From Microvirga splendida (lineage in GTDB: Bacteria; Pseudomonadota; Alphaproteobacteria; Rhizobiales; Beijerinckiaceae): a DNA stretch of 64,000 nucleotides. Within the stretch, counting starts at the first letter, position 1. Each line of letters opens with the position of its first letter. The position numbers and the translations under genes are program-made. The stretch spans positions 39,614-103,613 of the forward strand of contig NZ_JAELXT010000017.1 of the NCBI RefSeq assembly GCF_016427565.1, given 5' to 3'. Below, one piece after another: positions 38,310 to 47,814 of this stretch. The notes under the pieces are model-generated. The model saw only the letters and a program-made list of their open reading frames with translations. It was not told the origin of the DNA and ran no database searches.

Positions 38310-38750
38310 TCAGCTCTTGTCTCCAGTTTCCAAAAATTTGAGCAACTCACAGTCTTGTTTGTGGCCTAGAGCTTTTGCAATGAAGTCGCCTTTCCCTTTT
38401 TCCGGATGTACGTTGCGACATATCGGGCAGGTCGGGATCCAGGGCCCGTCACCACCAGACGACATGTAGCCACTACCCTGTCCTTGCGTAAAACTTGACC
38501 ATTCTAAACGCTTCAGCAACTGCACCATCGCGGCACTTGACACCTCCATCCGATCAAGGCGATCAGCAGCACCAAGGAGCAGCGTGCCGCCCTCATGACC
38601 GCTCTTAGCCAAGTACCTCAGTTTGTCGGCTTCCTCGCTCAAATTCAGTTCTCCAGTTTGCAGCTTTCCTAGCCGCTGATTCGATGGAAGGTTAGCAACG
38701 ACTCCAAGTGTAGAGAGATGACATGAGCGCACAAGATCCGGATCAGCCAA
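38310..38750 (-). CDS. Hypothetical protein with phage-like zinc motif
   Basis: A protein of up to 146 residues with a C-terminal CPICRNVHPEKGKGDFI...GHKQDC motif, which looks like a zinc site seen in short phage and prophage proteins. The longest frame starts at 38750 and overlaps the start of the divergent gene at 38723 by 28 bp, so a start further inside is more likely. No function can be given. Confidence 0.5.
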   Translation of the reverse strand: MADPDLVRSCHLSTLGVVANLPSNQRLGKLQTGELNLSEEADKLRYLAKSGHEGGTLLLGAADRLDRMEVSSAAMVQLLKRLEWSSFTQGQGSGYMSSGGDGPWIPTCPICRNVHPEKGKGDFIAKALGHKQDCELLKFLETGDKS

Positions 38751-39361
38751 ATGAGGGTGGCTACTCTGCCGAGGCTATCTCTGTCCTTGAGGGGCTTGAG
38801 CGTCGACGCCCCTGGAGCCTACTCGCTACAGGGGAAGCGGCAAAAGCTCTCACACCGAGCGTGACAAAGGATATCGAACGAATCTTCGAGCTGTTTCCAT
38901 CCATTCCGTTCCTGACCCTACACACTGCAGAAGGGGAGGGCATGGTCACACGCGACTATCCAAGCGGCTACACGCAGCGGGTCAACGCATTTCTTGCGAA
39001 CATATTCGAGCAGAATTCCGAGATTATAGGCATCACCTTCCCCGCCCGGGATGGACATCCGGCGCATACCGCGACCCGCATAGATCCATTCTGGTCGCCC
39101 GACTACAAGGCACGTGCGGAGAAAGTCAGGGACTGTGTCGCAGCTATACTAACGGAGAGGGCGAACTCCTCACAAATCTCGGTCGAGGAGATGAAACATC
39201 GTCGTAAGATTGTTGAACAGGCGCAGCACAACAATCTCTTAGCTGGGATTACGAGAGACCAGGCAACAGATCCGATCTTCGAAGCTTACATTCATGGTGA
39301 CATCGAAGCTACCGACATAGGACGCATCCTTGAGCGCTTGAGCGATCTCGACAAAGAGTGA
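38723..39361 (+). CDS. Protein with C-terminal VbhA-like antitoxin domain
   Basis: A 212-residue protein. The last 55 residues (EEMKHRRKIVEQAQHNNLLAG, then YIHGDIEATDIGRILERL) follow the pattern of VbhA, the small helical antitoxin of Fic toxin VbhT. The VbhA inhibitory Glu (S-xxx-E-G) appears as Ala in NNLLAG, so inhibition of a Fic protein in the classical way is doubtful. The first 150 residues are of unknown type. The only Fic gene in the window is at 25239, 13 kb away, and carries its own inhibitory motif. Confidence 0.6.
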   Translation: MSAQDPDQPNEGGYSAEAISVLEGLERRRPWSLLATGEAAKALTPSVTKDIERIFELFPSIPFLTLHTAEGEGMVTRDYPSGYTQRVNAFLANIFEQNSEIIGITFPARDGHPAHTATRIDPFWSPDYKARAEKVRDCVAAILTERANSSQISVEEMKHRRKIVEQAQHNNLLAGITRDQATDPIFEAYIHGDIEATDIGRILERLSDLDKE

Positions 39362-39380
39362 GGCGTAGCCACCTTCGCAG

Positions 39381-40004
39381 TTACTCTTGGCGCTGCCGGC
39401 TCTCACTTCGCCTATTGGCGATCTCATTGGCCGCGACCGCTGCCCAGCCCAGAACACCAACGATGGCAGGCGTTGCGAAGAATGCCAGCACTTCTGTCCC
39501 GTTCATGAAGCCGGTCTGCAAAGACCACCAACCCAAAAGCAACAGGACCAAAGGTCCGAAAAGGACGAGGAGAGAGAACTTTGTAAAGCTGACTGGACGC
39601 TGCCGTTCTTCACTCCGCCTGTTCGCAATCTCGTTGGCCAGGAGAGCGGCCCAGGCCAAGAACAAGACACTGGCAGGGGCCACCGCGCTGGCGACAAACA
39701 ATGCCTCGCTGATGTAGCCGGCGCTGCACGCCCACCAGCCCAGGAGCACCATGACAACAGGTACGGAAAGGTGGAAAAGAGATAACTTAGTGAAACTCCA
39801 AGGTCGCTGCTGTCTTTCGCTTCGCCGGTTGGCAATTTCATTTGCCACGATGGCGGCCCAAGCTAGAACCAAGACGGCAGCGGGCGTTCCGAGAAACGCT
39901 AAAAACGCTAGTCCATCTATATAGCCAGCTTCCAGAAGCGACCAGCCCAAGAGCAACATAAGAGCGGGAAGGACCAGATGCCCAAGAGCAAACTTACGAA
40001 GCAT
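39381..40004 (-). CDS. Membrane protein of three tandem two-helix modules
   Basis: A 207-residue protein from the ATG at 40004. Three repeats of about 70 residues each contain a helix ending LLGWxxxxxG(Y/F), a second helix, and the shared motif AWAAIVANEIANRRSE / AWAALLANEIANRRSE / GWAAVAANEIANRRSE, followed by QRP(W/V)SFTK in the first two. This gives six membrane segments with basic cytoplasmic loops. I recognise no named family; the near-identity of the ANEIANRRSE motif in each module points to internal triplication. Confidence 0.7.
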   Translation of the reverse strand: MLRKFALGHLVLPALMLLLGWSLLEAGYIDGLAFLAFLGTPAAVLVLAWAAIVANEIANRRSERQQRPWSFTKLSLFHLSVPVVMVLLGWWACSAGYISEALFVASAVAPASVLFLAWAALLANEIANRRSEERQRPVSFTKFSLLVLFGPLVLLLLGWWSLQTGFMNGTEVLAFFATPAIVGVLGWAAVAANEIANRRSESRQRQE

Positions 40005-40532
40005 GGCAGCGCTCAAACGGGGACAACAGGGCAGTTCCTCAGATGACGGCCCGCACAACAATGCCAAAGTGCACCGTAAATGCAACATGAAGTAGGTAGG
40101 TGCAATCTTGGTTAAGACAGGGGGCGGCTTAACCTCAACCGTAAGGTCTTCGAAAGTGAGCTAAAACAGCGGGATCGCTTCAGGGAGGCGGCCCGGGAGA
40201 AAAGCGAGTGAGTCCCGTAAACTCACTCGCTTCCCAGGATGGAAAGAAAAACAACCCTTTAGCAGAGGGCAGGACAGGTTTTTCGTTAGGGCTATCGCTC
40301 CCAACAACCGTCCTTACGTTCCTTCCTCAAGAAGCGTAATTGACCAGCGTGCATGTAGTCAATTGAGCTTTGTGATAGTTAGAGAAGCTTCCTCTCGCTA
40401 TGAGCTTTTGCTCAACGCATCCGACATGCTGATATTCTTTGCATGGCGCAAGCGATCGCCATAAGCGAGTTGCGAAAGCTCTCACTCGCTCGGCTAGAAG
40501 ACGGATCGAAATGAGGTCGCGACAGGCGCGGC
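40005..40532. other. Intergenic region with a perfect hairpin
   Basis: About 530 bp with no convincing gene; the small frames present have no ribosome site or family pattern. It contains the hairpin at 40202-40232. Confidence 0.4.
40202..40232. terminator. Perfect 12-bp stem-loop
   Basis: AAGCGAGTGAGT (40202-40213) and ACTCACTCGCTT (40221-40232) pair perfectly around CCCGTAA. There is only a short T stretch on either side, so it may be a terminator between convergent or same-strand units or a protein-binding site. Confidence 0.5.
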
Positions 40533-40928
40533 TCAAGCAAGATCAGTTTTTGCGAAGTCGTTTCCCTTATAAAGCAACGGGACGCGATAGGCTTTCGCGC
40601 AAGCATACGAGAATACGTCGCCCAAATTCAGCTTCGCGCCATGGCCAGTGCCCTTGCCATATTGCGCATAGGCGCGGACGGCATTGTTACCGATTTCCGC
40701 TGTGATGCTGACGGTCTGCACCTTCAAGGCGCTCAAAAGCTCGCTTACAATCTCCTGAGACGCAGGGATCTCGATTTCCTTCTTGGTGGCGAACGTGATC
40801 ACGGCCTCGGTCACGGACACCGGCGAGGTAATGAGGTTGGTTTTCGCCTCATCGATCTTGCGCGCCATATCCTCGGCTTCTTCCTCGCCAGCGAGCATGG
40901 CGATGATGGCGGACGTCTCGATATACAT
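40533..40928 (-). CDS. vapC: VapC-type PIN-domain toxin
   Basis: A 131-residue PIN ribonuclease: MYIETSAIIAML carries Glu at the usual first-Asp region, TSPVSVTEAVITF the second acidic residue, and LNLGDVFSYACAKAY the Asp of the third position. The Glu-Thr-Ser opening is typical of one VapC branch. The ATG at 40928 shares one base with the VapB stop. The chain has normal length. Confidence 0.9.
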   Translation of the reverse strand: MYIETSAIIAMLAGEEEAEDMARKIDEAKTNLITSPVSVTEAVITFATKKEIEIPASQEIVSELLSALKVQTVSITAEIGNNAVRAYAQYGKGTGHGAKLNLGDVFSYACAKAYRVPLLYKGNDFAKTDLA

Positions 40929-41176
40929 TACTCCCCCCAAAGCTCGTCAGAAGCGTTCTTCTCGGCGTCCCAATCAATGCGCCTGATGGGCTTTCCGATG
41001 GCGCGAGCCTTCGCCAGAACCGGGCCGATTTTCTCCAGGGTGCTGGTGCGGGACTCCTCGCGCTCGATCTCCTGCACCACAACCTGCCGCAACACGTCCG
41101 CCACGGTCTTGTTCTTGCGCTGAGCCAGAACCTTCAGCTGCTGAACCACTGTTTCATCCTTGATCAAGTAGGTCAT
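40928..41176 (-). CDS. vapB: VapB-type antitoxin
   Basis: An 82-residue antitoxin with a ribbon-helix-helix-like N-terminus (YLIKDETVVQQLKVLAQRKNKTVADVLRQVV) and a C-terminal tail that should wrap the toxin (RRIDWDAEKNASDELWGE). I chose the ATG at 41176; a longer frame would read through the operator palindrome. It should repress its own promoter from that palindrome. Confidence 0.9.
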   Translation of the reverse strand: MTYLIKDETVVQQLKVLAQRKNKTVADVLRQVVVQEIEREESRTSTLEKIGPVLAKARAIGKPIRRIDWDAEKNASDELWGE

Positions 41177-41192
41177 CGTCTCGCTCGTGTGC

Positions 41193-41240
41193 AGTATATC
41201 CCTATCTGGTATATAAGTATATACCAGATAGGGATATACT
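41193..41240 (-). promoter_or_regulatory. Perfect 48-bp operator palindrome of vapBC
   Basis: Two perfect 22-bp arms (41193-41214 and 41219-41240) surround AAGT. The core of each arm is TATCCCTATCTGGTATA. The palindrome ends 16 bp upstream of the vapB start, the usual place for VapB autoregulation. Confidence 0.85.
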
Positions 41241-41408
41241 GACAAGCGGAAATATAGGCCGCGTCAGGCTCTTATGCCGGAAGGCTAAGCCTTTCGTGAA
41301 GCCGGATAAGTCCTTGAAGAACTTGAGTCAGTGTACAGATCGCTTTATGTTGAGGCCTGAAGTGGGAAGAGGGCTTTCGCCTCCCCGTTTCCTCTAAGAT
41401 CCAGAATT

Positions 41409-41448
41409 GGACCCGGATAGACAGCCGCCAAGCCGTCCGGGTCCTTTT
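41409..41448 (+). terminator. Rho-independent terminator-like hairpin
   Basis: GGACCCGGA (41409-41417) pairs with TCCGGGTCC (41436-41444) and is followed by TTTT. No rightward gene ends just before it, so it may terminate a short RNA or read-through from the right-facing strand of the vapBC region; the 300 bp around it hold no gene. Confidence 0.5.
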
Positions 41449-41562
41449 CATGCCAGGGGCAAGGCTAACAGGTAGGAACTACATGCTTTGTGCTCCGTTC
41501 GAGGGCGGAGCCGTCCGCCACTGTCTAGAGCGTCGTCAATCTAAATAGGATTCGCTTCATAG

Positions 41563-44500
41563 TCACCTCTGCGCGGTTCGATCGGACGCGAGTTGCTGCT
41601 CATTCTGTGAAAGTTCGTCCAGCCGTTCTTCCGCTCGTTTGTCGCTAACCAGATCCCGAGTGATGTTGCGAGTGGTCTTGGCTTCCTTCTCGAGCGTCCT
41701 GGCCTCATCGGCTGCCTTTTTGAACCCAGCCGGATCTCCCTTTGCAAAGGCCTCCTCAGCGGAGCGTTTGGCCTCGTGCATTCGTTGGTGGCGTGTCGCT
41801 CGCTTCTGCTCATGAGTTCGCCGCTCGTGGCGGTCAATTTCGGCCTTGGCTGCTTTCTCGGCCGCCTCCGCTTTCCTGATCGCCTCGCGATCTCCTGAAG
41901 TCCTAGCTGCTTCGCCAGTCTGAACGCTGGCTCGGAACTGTTCGGCGGCCTCCTGAAGGTCACGCGTCTTCACGCCGTCGTCGCTCCGGCCGACACTAGA
42001 GGTAACCTGGCGGCCATGCTCCACGGTTGCAGGTTGCTCGCTCTCGTCTGCAAGCGTCCGCTGCCTCTCATTGGCTCGGGCAGCCTCAACCTTTTCAACG
42101 GCGCTCCGGGCAAGCTCAAGACTGATTGCCGTCTGAGCCTTGGCAGCCTCCAGCCCGATCCCGAACTCTCCGGCGCGTGCCTCGGTCAGATCCCATTCAA
42201 TGTTTCTGGCGAGAGTTACGATTTCCGCTTTTGAGAGGCGGGTGGAGGGATCTGAGCTGTCTGGGCGCTCCCTGATGATGACTTCGGCAATCGCGCCAAG
42301 CCGCATGTTCTGCCGCTGCCAATTCTCCGGCTCTAGAGAGACACCAACCTTAACGGCCCCATTGTCCCTCTCGGCGCGAGAGATTAACCTGAGTTCAAAA
42401 CCCCGCTGAAGTTTCTCCTGCTCAACAAGTCGGACGCGATCTGCCTCAGACAAACCTTCGATCTGAAGCGCCCGCTCGTATCTGGCCATTTCCTCATTGA
42501 AAACAAACTTGGCAACCTCGCGGTGGGAGAACTTGCTTTCATTCACCTCCTGCCTGGTCTCCAGATAGGGCCGACTGGCCTTCCGGGTGGCCTCGGTGGC
42601 TGCCTGGTAGGCCTCCTGGGCTTCTATGGAACGGAGCCCGGCAACGATCTCCGACCTCGAAAGCGTTGCAAACTGAGCGGCTCTTTCATGAGCTTCCCTG
42701 ATCTCATCCGGCTCGGCTACCAGGGCGACCCGGGCTCCTCTGGATCGGCCCTGGTCGATCAGGTCTGTGACCGTTTCCAAGCGCCGATCTGCCAGCGCGT
42801 GAGATTTCATCTCCTCGTTAATCCGTACCGCTTCTTTTTGATCGATGATCCCAAGTTCCGCGGCCCGGGCAGCGGCCTCTAGACGGATCAATCTTGTGGC
42901 TTGCTCGCGGGCGAGGCCTTGCTCCGCCAAAGCACGCGCATAAAGCCGCATCTCGGCTTCGTGAACAGCAACGCGGGCCTCGTCAATCTTCAGGGACTTG
43001 TAGGACGAAAACAGAGGCACTCTGGCCTTCGTAGCCTGTTCCATTGCGAGGGACCGTTCGCGGCTCGCTAGGAGTTGCTGAACATCCACTGGCTGCCGGC
43101 GCATTTGACCAATGGCCTTAACGTGTGCGGTCGCTTCATGTGGCAATACTTCCGCCAGAAAGTCCCGATCTCCTTCCAATGAGCCATTACGGGTCCTGAA
43201 CCTGTCGCGCCTTGTTGTGATGGAGGTGGCCAGACGAGCTGTCTTTACCTCACGGCGGATGAGGGTCTTGAGGATCCTCCTTTGCTCGCGTGAGAGGCCC
43301 AATTTTGCAGTTTGGACATCAATCCCGAGATCGGCTGCCCGTTGGGAAAACTCCCTCTCCACAAGGAGCGCGCGACGGTCCTTGTCTAGGCCTATCTGCC
43401 AAAGAGCCCTTTCATAGCGCCGCATTTCCTCACCCAGGACTCGGGATTTGATATTGTCCCAGCTCAACCGGGCTTTATCGACGCGCCCGTTTGAGGCCCC
43501 GCCGAAAATCGCATCAAGGAAGGCTTCCCGATATCTGGCACGGTTGACGAGGCGCTTGATCTCTCTGGCGTCCAGCCGAGAATGTTGAGCCGCCGCAGCA
43601 TGTGCTTTCCGCTCGCCTTCGGAAAGATCCGACATCTCGACGCGGGGATGAGCCCGAAGGCGGCCGTTCCGCTCCTCCTGGAGCTCACGAACCCATTGAT
43701 CGTTGCTCAGCACCAGGCCAGCCGCTTGGTTACGGGGGCCACGCGGCCATGTGTTCATGGCAGCTTGCGAGCGTTCGCGCAGGGCGGCCCCGCCTGAGAT
43801 ATCGGCCTCTGCCGAACTCTCCTGCTCCGCCATGACCTGCCGGAGAGCTTCCTCACGAGCTGACTTAGCGGCTGTCTCGCGCTCCTGGCGAGACTGGAGG
43901 AGCAGTTCCGGCGCGGCAATAGCCCGGGCGGTGGTCACCGCTTCCTTCTGGAATAGGTTTTCGCTGGCGCGGATCAGGGCTTCTGTCCGATCCTCGAAAT
44001 CCTCGGCCGGTGTTTGTATCGACGCCGCCGTCTGGTCCACATATCCTCGAGCCTGCTCCCGAACCGGACTGATATAGGCTCGCCACTCGTCCTCGGCGTG
44101 GATCTCCAACCAATCCAGCGCCCGGCGCTCGCGCTCAGCCTGGCCCTCGTGAAGAAACTCAGCGCGGATCGACTCCAGCCGTGCCCGGCTCCAGGCGTCG
44201 AACTCTTCAGGGGCGATAGCCCTCCCTGCTAGCTGCTCTGACGCGCGATCCCGGAGAAGGTCTTCAGGGGTGACGGCTTGTGCATTTGGCTGTCGCTCGT
44301 TCCCAGCTGTCGGCTCGATGGCGACAGGCAAAATTGCGCCCTGCCCGGCCTCGATCGCGCCTCTTGCCCTGCCCTGCTGGCGAGCCACCCCACGCAATCC
44401 GGCTGTGTAATTGCGATACTTTAATCTGCTTTTCGGGGTTAGTCCCTCTTCAGCCTCCGCACCTGCCGCAAAGATCGCAGCCGCGAGCTCGCGGGCTTTG

Positions 44501-47500
44501 TTTCGGGCTTCCAAAGCCTTCTCCTTATCGCCAGCTCTTTTGAGCCGGTCGATTTGGCGGCTCAATTTGTTGAATTCCATAACGGTGCTTGCCTCGAGAT
44601 CGGGGCTGGCCTGCTGCGCCGGCCGATCTGCCATTTGACCTTCAGCCTTTGCCTGCTCGCGGTGTGCCCGACCTTGCTTCTGGATCGCTGTCCAAGCGAT
44701 TCCGGCTTCCCTCGCAAAGGAGGCGTGCGAGGTGCGGTCCTCGGCAATATCGGCCGCCAATGCATCGCGTTTCTGGCGCAATTCCGTGTAGGCGCCCCAA
44801 TTTGGATGCTCTGCTTGGCGCGTGGGGTGAGTTGATTTGATCTCCTTCAGCATGGCATGAGCCTGGGTGTGAAGCGCTGCATAGGCCTCAATTCTCTCCC
44901 TGGCTCTTTGCTGCCGGTGTGTCAGGACCCGCTCCGTCTTTCCGGCCTGCTCGTCGATAAAGTGACGGGTGACGCCGGCCTGCTGAGCAAAAACCCGATA
45001 AGCCTCCCAATCCTCCGAGATCTCGACCGCTAGCCTATTCCGCTCCGCCTTGAGTTCTTGGGATGCAGCCCATCTCGGATGTTCTGAGATGCTCTCTTCG
45101 TACTGATCCGCCCACATCCCAATATCGGCCATTTGGGCGGCGTAGGTCGCGCAAACCCCGCGGTAACGAAATATGACCTCCCGGTATGGCTCACGCTCTG
45201 TGCTAACGGAATAGTCGTCTGCCAGGCCTTGCCTACTCTCAACGCTCATCTGCCCAACGAGCGCCCGGCGGTCATCCCGGAAGGTCTCATAATCGGCATA
45301 AATCTGGAGCACATGCCGGTGCCTGGTGAGCCAAACAAGAGACAGCGCCCGGTTCTCGTTACCGGCATAATGCGCGTGCCAGTCCACCGTCTGGCCCTGC
45401 GATTTGTGCACGGTCACAGCATAACCGTGCGCCAGTTCAACGCCGTCCACTCCGGAGAATTCGAGTACCCTCCCGGTCCGGGCATCCTCGATCTGAGCTC
45501 CGATAACTGCACCAACGGTATTGAAAATTAACCCTCGGACCGTGCCTCTCTGTCCGTTCTTGACCCCAGCCGCTGCTGTCTCCCCGACTACGATTCCGAT
45601 TGAGGCATCATTCTTGAGGAAAACGACTTCATCACCGATCGCAAATCTTCTTCCGAACAGTTCCGCCTCCGCCCCGAGAAGACCGGCTTCCCGCAGCCTC
45701 GCCCGGATGCTGGCATTAATCGCCTCGACGTCTGCATTACGATTGGCGGTGATGAGCATTCCGCGCTGCCATTTAGGCAACCCATCTGCATCTGCTGCAA
45801 GCCGTTCACTCACGTAGTGGTCAACTAACTGGGAGATAGCCTCCCCTTTTGTCTGACAGAAATGGAGCTGCCCCTTACCTTCGTAATGGGCTATCGCCTC
45901 CCCGACACGGCCCTCCACCATTGCATAGGAGGCTTTCAGGTCGGATTCCTTCTGTCGGGTAATCTCCCGGAGGAAGGCGGCTCCATGCTCGTGTTTCAGA
46001 AGCCGCAGTGCGTGGCCGGCAGAAACGGAGGAGAGCTGTTCCGGGTCGCCCACATGGATAATTCTGGCTCCGGCGGCAACGGCGTGCCTCTGCAAAATCT
46101 CGACTTCTCGGGTTCCGACCATACCGGCTTCATCCACGATCAGAACATCACCAGCCTTAAGATGGTTTGCCTCGAAACGGGCAAGGCGCCGCTTCATTGA
46201 CGCCCGGTGCCTCTCGGTCATTTTGGGATCTTTGAGTTCAGATCGTATCTTCGCCGCGGCCTCATAACTGAGTATGATCTTTTGAACCGTCTGGGATGCA
46301 ATGCCCGCTTCCGCCTCAAGGTTCTCGGCCGCAATTGCCGCCGTTGCCGCGCCTCTGACGTTATGTCCAAGGCTGGCGAAATAGGTGCGGGCGGCCTCCA
46401 GAAGGGTCGTCTTACCCGCACCTGGCAGACCCACAATGACTGACAGATCGCCTGCCGAAGCGATGTGCCCCAGCGCCTCCTTCTGCTCCGCCTTGAGGGA
46501 AAATCCTTTTTCCTTCTGGAAGGCAGCAATAGCGCTCTCGAGGACTGCTCGTTTATCGTCACCGAGACCTTTGTTGCGCTCTGCAAGCTGCCTTGCACTT
46601 GCCTGGAGCGCTACCTCGGCCTGCTTATACTCCGCCGAGGTGTAGGTCTGAAGACCTCTCATATCCTCCCCAAGGCAAACGACAATGCCGTCACTATGGA
46701 TGCGCTCCCAGACAGGAGCGAAGTGCTCATCATCCAAGGTTCGGCGCTGTATGGCCGCCCTCAACTGCCCTTCTGTGAGAGTGGCGGTGTTGGAAAATGC
46801 TTCTCGAATAACAACATTTGGATCAGCTAGAACGAGTTCAGCATTGGCAAGGCGTCTCTCCTCATTCTCGGCGATCCGCTCCTCGTTTGCCTTTCCTGGT
46901 CCATTGGAGACCTGCGGAGCAAACTCAATCCCCAGCGCAACAAAAGAACGATGCTCGACGTGAACACCATTGATCCCACGCTCAGCGAGTTTTGCATTCT
47001 GACTGGCTGCTGCTCGCTGTCGCAACTCCTTTTGGAAGGACCCGAGCGCTCTTGCTGGCAGGTGAACGATTGCCTCCTCACGCCGCATCTCCGGAGTTGA
47101 ATACGACGCGTATTTGCCAAGGAAACCTCCATTCTTGAGGGTGCGAGCTGCCGCCTGAAAGTGAAGGTGTGGCTGCCCCTCCTTGACGTGCAAGGCCCAC
47201 TCAACGACCATTCCACGGTCGACGAAGTGCTCTTTCAGAACCTGACGAGCAACCTCGATTTGTCCGTTAATGTCGAGTTCCCGGGCAAGGGAGATATGCC
47301 CTTTATAGGCAAGATGAGCAGATTCCTTGTGCTTCTGTGCGAGCTCGGGCCGGCGCCTATAATGCTTATCTGCCCATTTATCCTCGTCGGCTTCGACGCG
47401 AGCCCATAATGTCTGTCTGTCATAGACCCATTCTGGCGCCCCCACTGGAGCGAGTATTTCCGTGAAGCCCAGATCGTCACGAGCCGTGAAGTTTCCTGAG

Positions 47501-47703
47501 CGAGTGGCGTAGTCAGAATTGGCCTGAAGTGCAGAGCTAACCTGACCCAGTCCCTGCTTGCGATAGTCCCACTGAGCCACCTCTTGGCCGTTCTTCACCT
47601 CGGTGAGTGCAGATCGGGTGATGTAGGCCGCGCTCGCGGCGACGGATGCTCCCGCGCCGCGCGATACGAGCGACGAATGAGTAGAGAGATGATGAGTGCG
47701 CAT
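41563..47703 (-). CDS. traA: TraA-type conjugative relaxase-helicase
   Basis: A 2046-residue Ti-type TraA. The N-terminal MobQ/MobA-like relaxase (about 1-270) has a candidate nucleophile Tyr27 (SAAYITR) and a histidine set at 172, 179 and 181 (HVKEGQPHLHF). A RecD-like helicase follows, with Walker A GLPGAGKT at 425-432, VDEAGMVG near 523-530, GDPEQLSSV and TVHKSQGQ. From about 850 to the end it is long, charged and mostly coiled coil (many EA-rich heptads), nearly twice the length of standard TraA. It would nick oriT and unwind the transferred strand. It faces away from the accessory gene at 47950. Confidence 0.95.
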   Translation of the reverse strand: MRTHHLSTHSSLVSRGAGASVAASAAYITRSALTEVKNGQEVAQWDYRKQGLGQVSSALQANSDYATRSGNFTARDDLGFTEILAPVGAPEWVYDRQTLWARVEADEDKWADKHYRRRPELAQKHKESAHLAYKGHISLARELDINGQIEVARQVLKEHFVDRGMVVEWALHVKEGQPHLHFQAAARTLKNGGFLGKYASYSTPEMRREEAIVHLPARALGSFQKELRQRAAASQNAKLAERGINGVHVEHRSFVALGIEFAPQVSNGPGKANEERIAENEERRLANAELVLADPNVVIREAFSNTATLTEGQLRAAIQRRTLDDEHFAPVWERIHSDGIVVCLGEDMRGLQTYTSAEYKQAEVALQASARQLAERNKGLGDDKRAVLESAIAAFQKEKGFSLKAEQKEALGHIASAGDLSVIVGLPGAGKTTLLEAARTYFASLGHNVRGAATAAIAAENLEAEAGIASQTVQKIILSYEAAAKIRSELKDPKMTERHRASMKRRLARFEANHLKAGDVLIVDEAGMVGTREVEILQRHAVAAGARIIHVGDPEQLSSVSAGHALRLLKHEHGAAFLREITRQKESDLKASYAMVEGRVGEAIAHYEGKGQLHFCQTKGEAISQLVDHYVSERLAADADGLPKWQRGMLITANRNADVEAINASIRARLREAGLLGAEAELFGRRFAIGDEVVFLKNDASIGIVVGETAAAGVKNGQRGTVRGLIFNTVGAVIGAQIEDARTGRVLEFSGVDGVELAHGYAVTVHKSQGQTVDWHAHYAGNENRALSLVWLTRHRHVLQIYADYETFRDDRRALVGQMSVESRQGLADDYSVSTEREPYREVIFRYRGVCATYAAQMADIGMWADQYEESISEHPRWAASQELKAERNRLAVEISEDWEAYRVFAQQAGVTRHFIDEQAGKTERVLTHRQQRARERIEAYAALHTQAHAMLKEIKSTHPTRQAEHPNWGAYTELRQKRDALAADIAEDRTSHASFAREAGIAWTAIQKQGRAHREQAKAEGQMADRPAQQASPDLEASTVMEFNKLSRQIDRLKRAGDKEKALEARNKARELAAAIFAAGAEAEEGLTPKSRLKYRNYTAGLRGVARQQGRARGAIEAGQGAILPVAIEPTAGNERQPNAQAVTPEDLLRDRASEQLAGRAIAPEEFDAWSRARLESIRAEFLHEGQAERERRALDWLEIHAEDEWRAYISPVREQARGYVDQTAASIQTPAEDFEDRTEALIRASENLFQKEAVTTARAIAAPELLLQSRQERETAAKSAREEALRQVMAEQESSAEADISGGAALRERSQAAMNTWPRGPRNQAAGLVLSNDQWVRELQEERNGRLRAHPRVEMSDLSEGERKAHAAAAQHSRLDAREIKRLVNRARYREAFLDAIFGGASNGRVDKARLSWDNIKSRVLGEEMRRYERALWQIGLDKDRRALLVEREFSQRAADLGIDVQTAKLGLSREQRRILKTLIRREVKTARLATSITTRRDRFRTRNGSLEGDRDFLAEVLPHEATAHVKAIGQMRRQPVDVQQLLASRERSLAMEQATKARVPLFSSYKSLKIDEARVAVHEAEMRLYARALAEQGLAREQATRLIRLEAAARAAELGIIDQKEAVRINEEMKSHALADRRLETVTDLIDQGRSRGARVALVAEPDEIREAHERAAQFATLSRSEIVAGLRSIEAQEAYQAATEATRKASRPYLETRQEVNESKFSHREVAKFVFNEEMARYERALQIEGLSEADRVRLVEQEKLQRGFELRLISRAERDNGAVKVGVSLEPENWQRQNMRLGAIAEVIIRERPDSSDPSTRLSKAEIVTLARNIEWDLTEARAGEFGIGLEAAKAQTAISLELARSAVEKVEAARANERQRTLADESEQPATVEHGRQVTSSVGRSDDGVKTRDLQEAAEQFRASVQTGEAARTSGDREAIRKAEAAEKAAKAEIDRHERRTHEQKRATRHQRMHEAKRSAEEAFAKGDPAGFKKAADEARTLEKEAKTTRNITRDLVSDKRAEERLDELSQNEQQLASDRTAQR

Positions 47704-47733
47704 ATCATCTAGCCGCCGGCAGGGCCCCTATTC

Positions 47734-47814
47734 GGCATATTGCGATCCGCACCGCGGACACAGCCTCTATGACAGCCACAAGCTTAGCAGTAAAGGCATG
47801 TCGTGCAATATGCC
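47734..47814. promoter_or_regulatory. Inverted repeat between traA and accessory gene (possible oriT or operator)
   Basis: GGCATATTGC (47734-47743) and GCAATATGCC (47805-47814) are perfect inverted copies 61 bp apart in the 246-bp divergent region. Relaxase genes often lie next to oriT, but I see no match to a known nic consensus. Confidence 0.4.

Noticed and set aside
41409..41448. Hairpin considered as a riboswitch or ncRNA core
   Set aside because: No gene follows in the right direction and no known riboswitch pattern is visible; listed only as a terminator-like hairpin.
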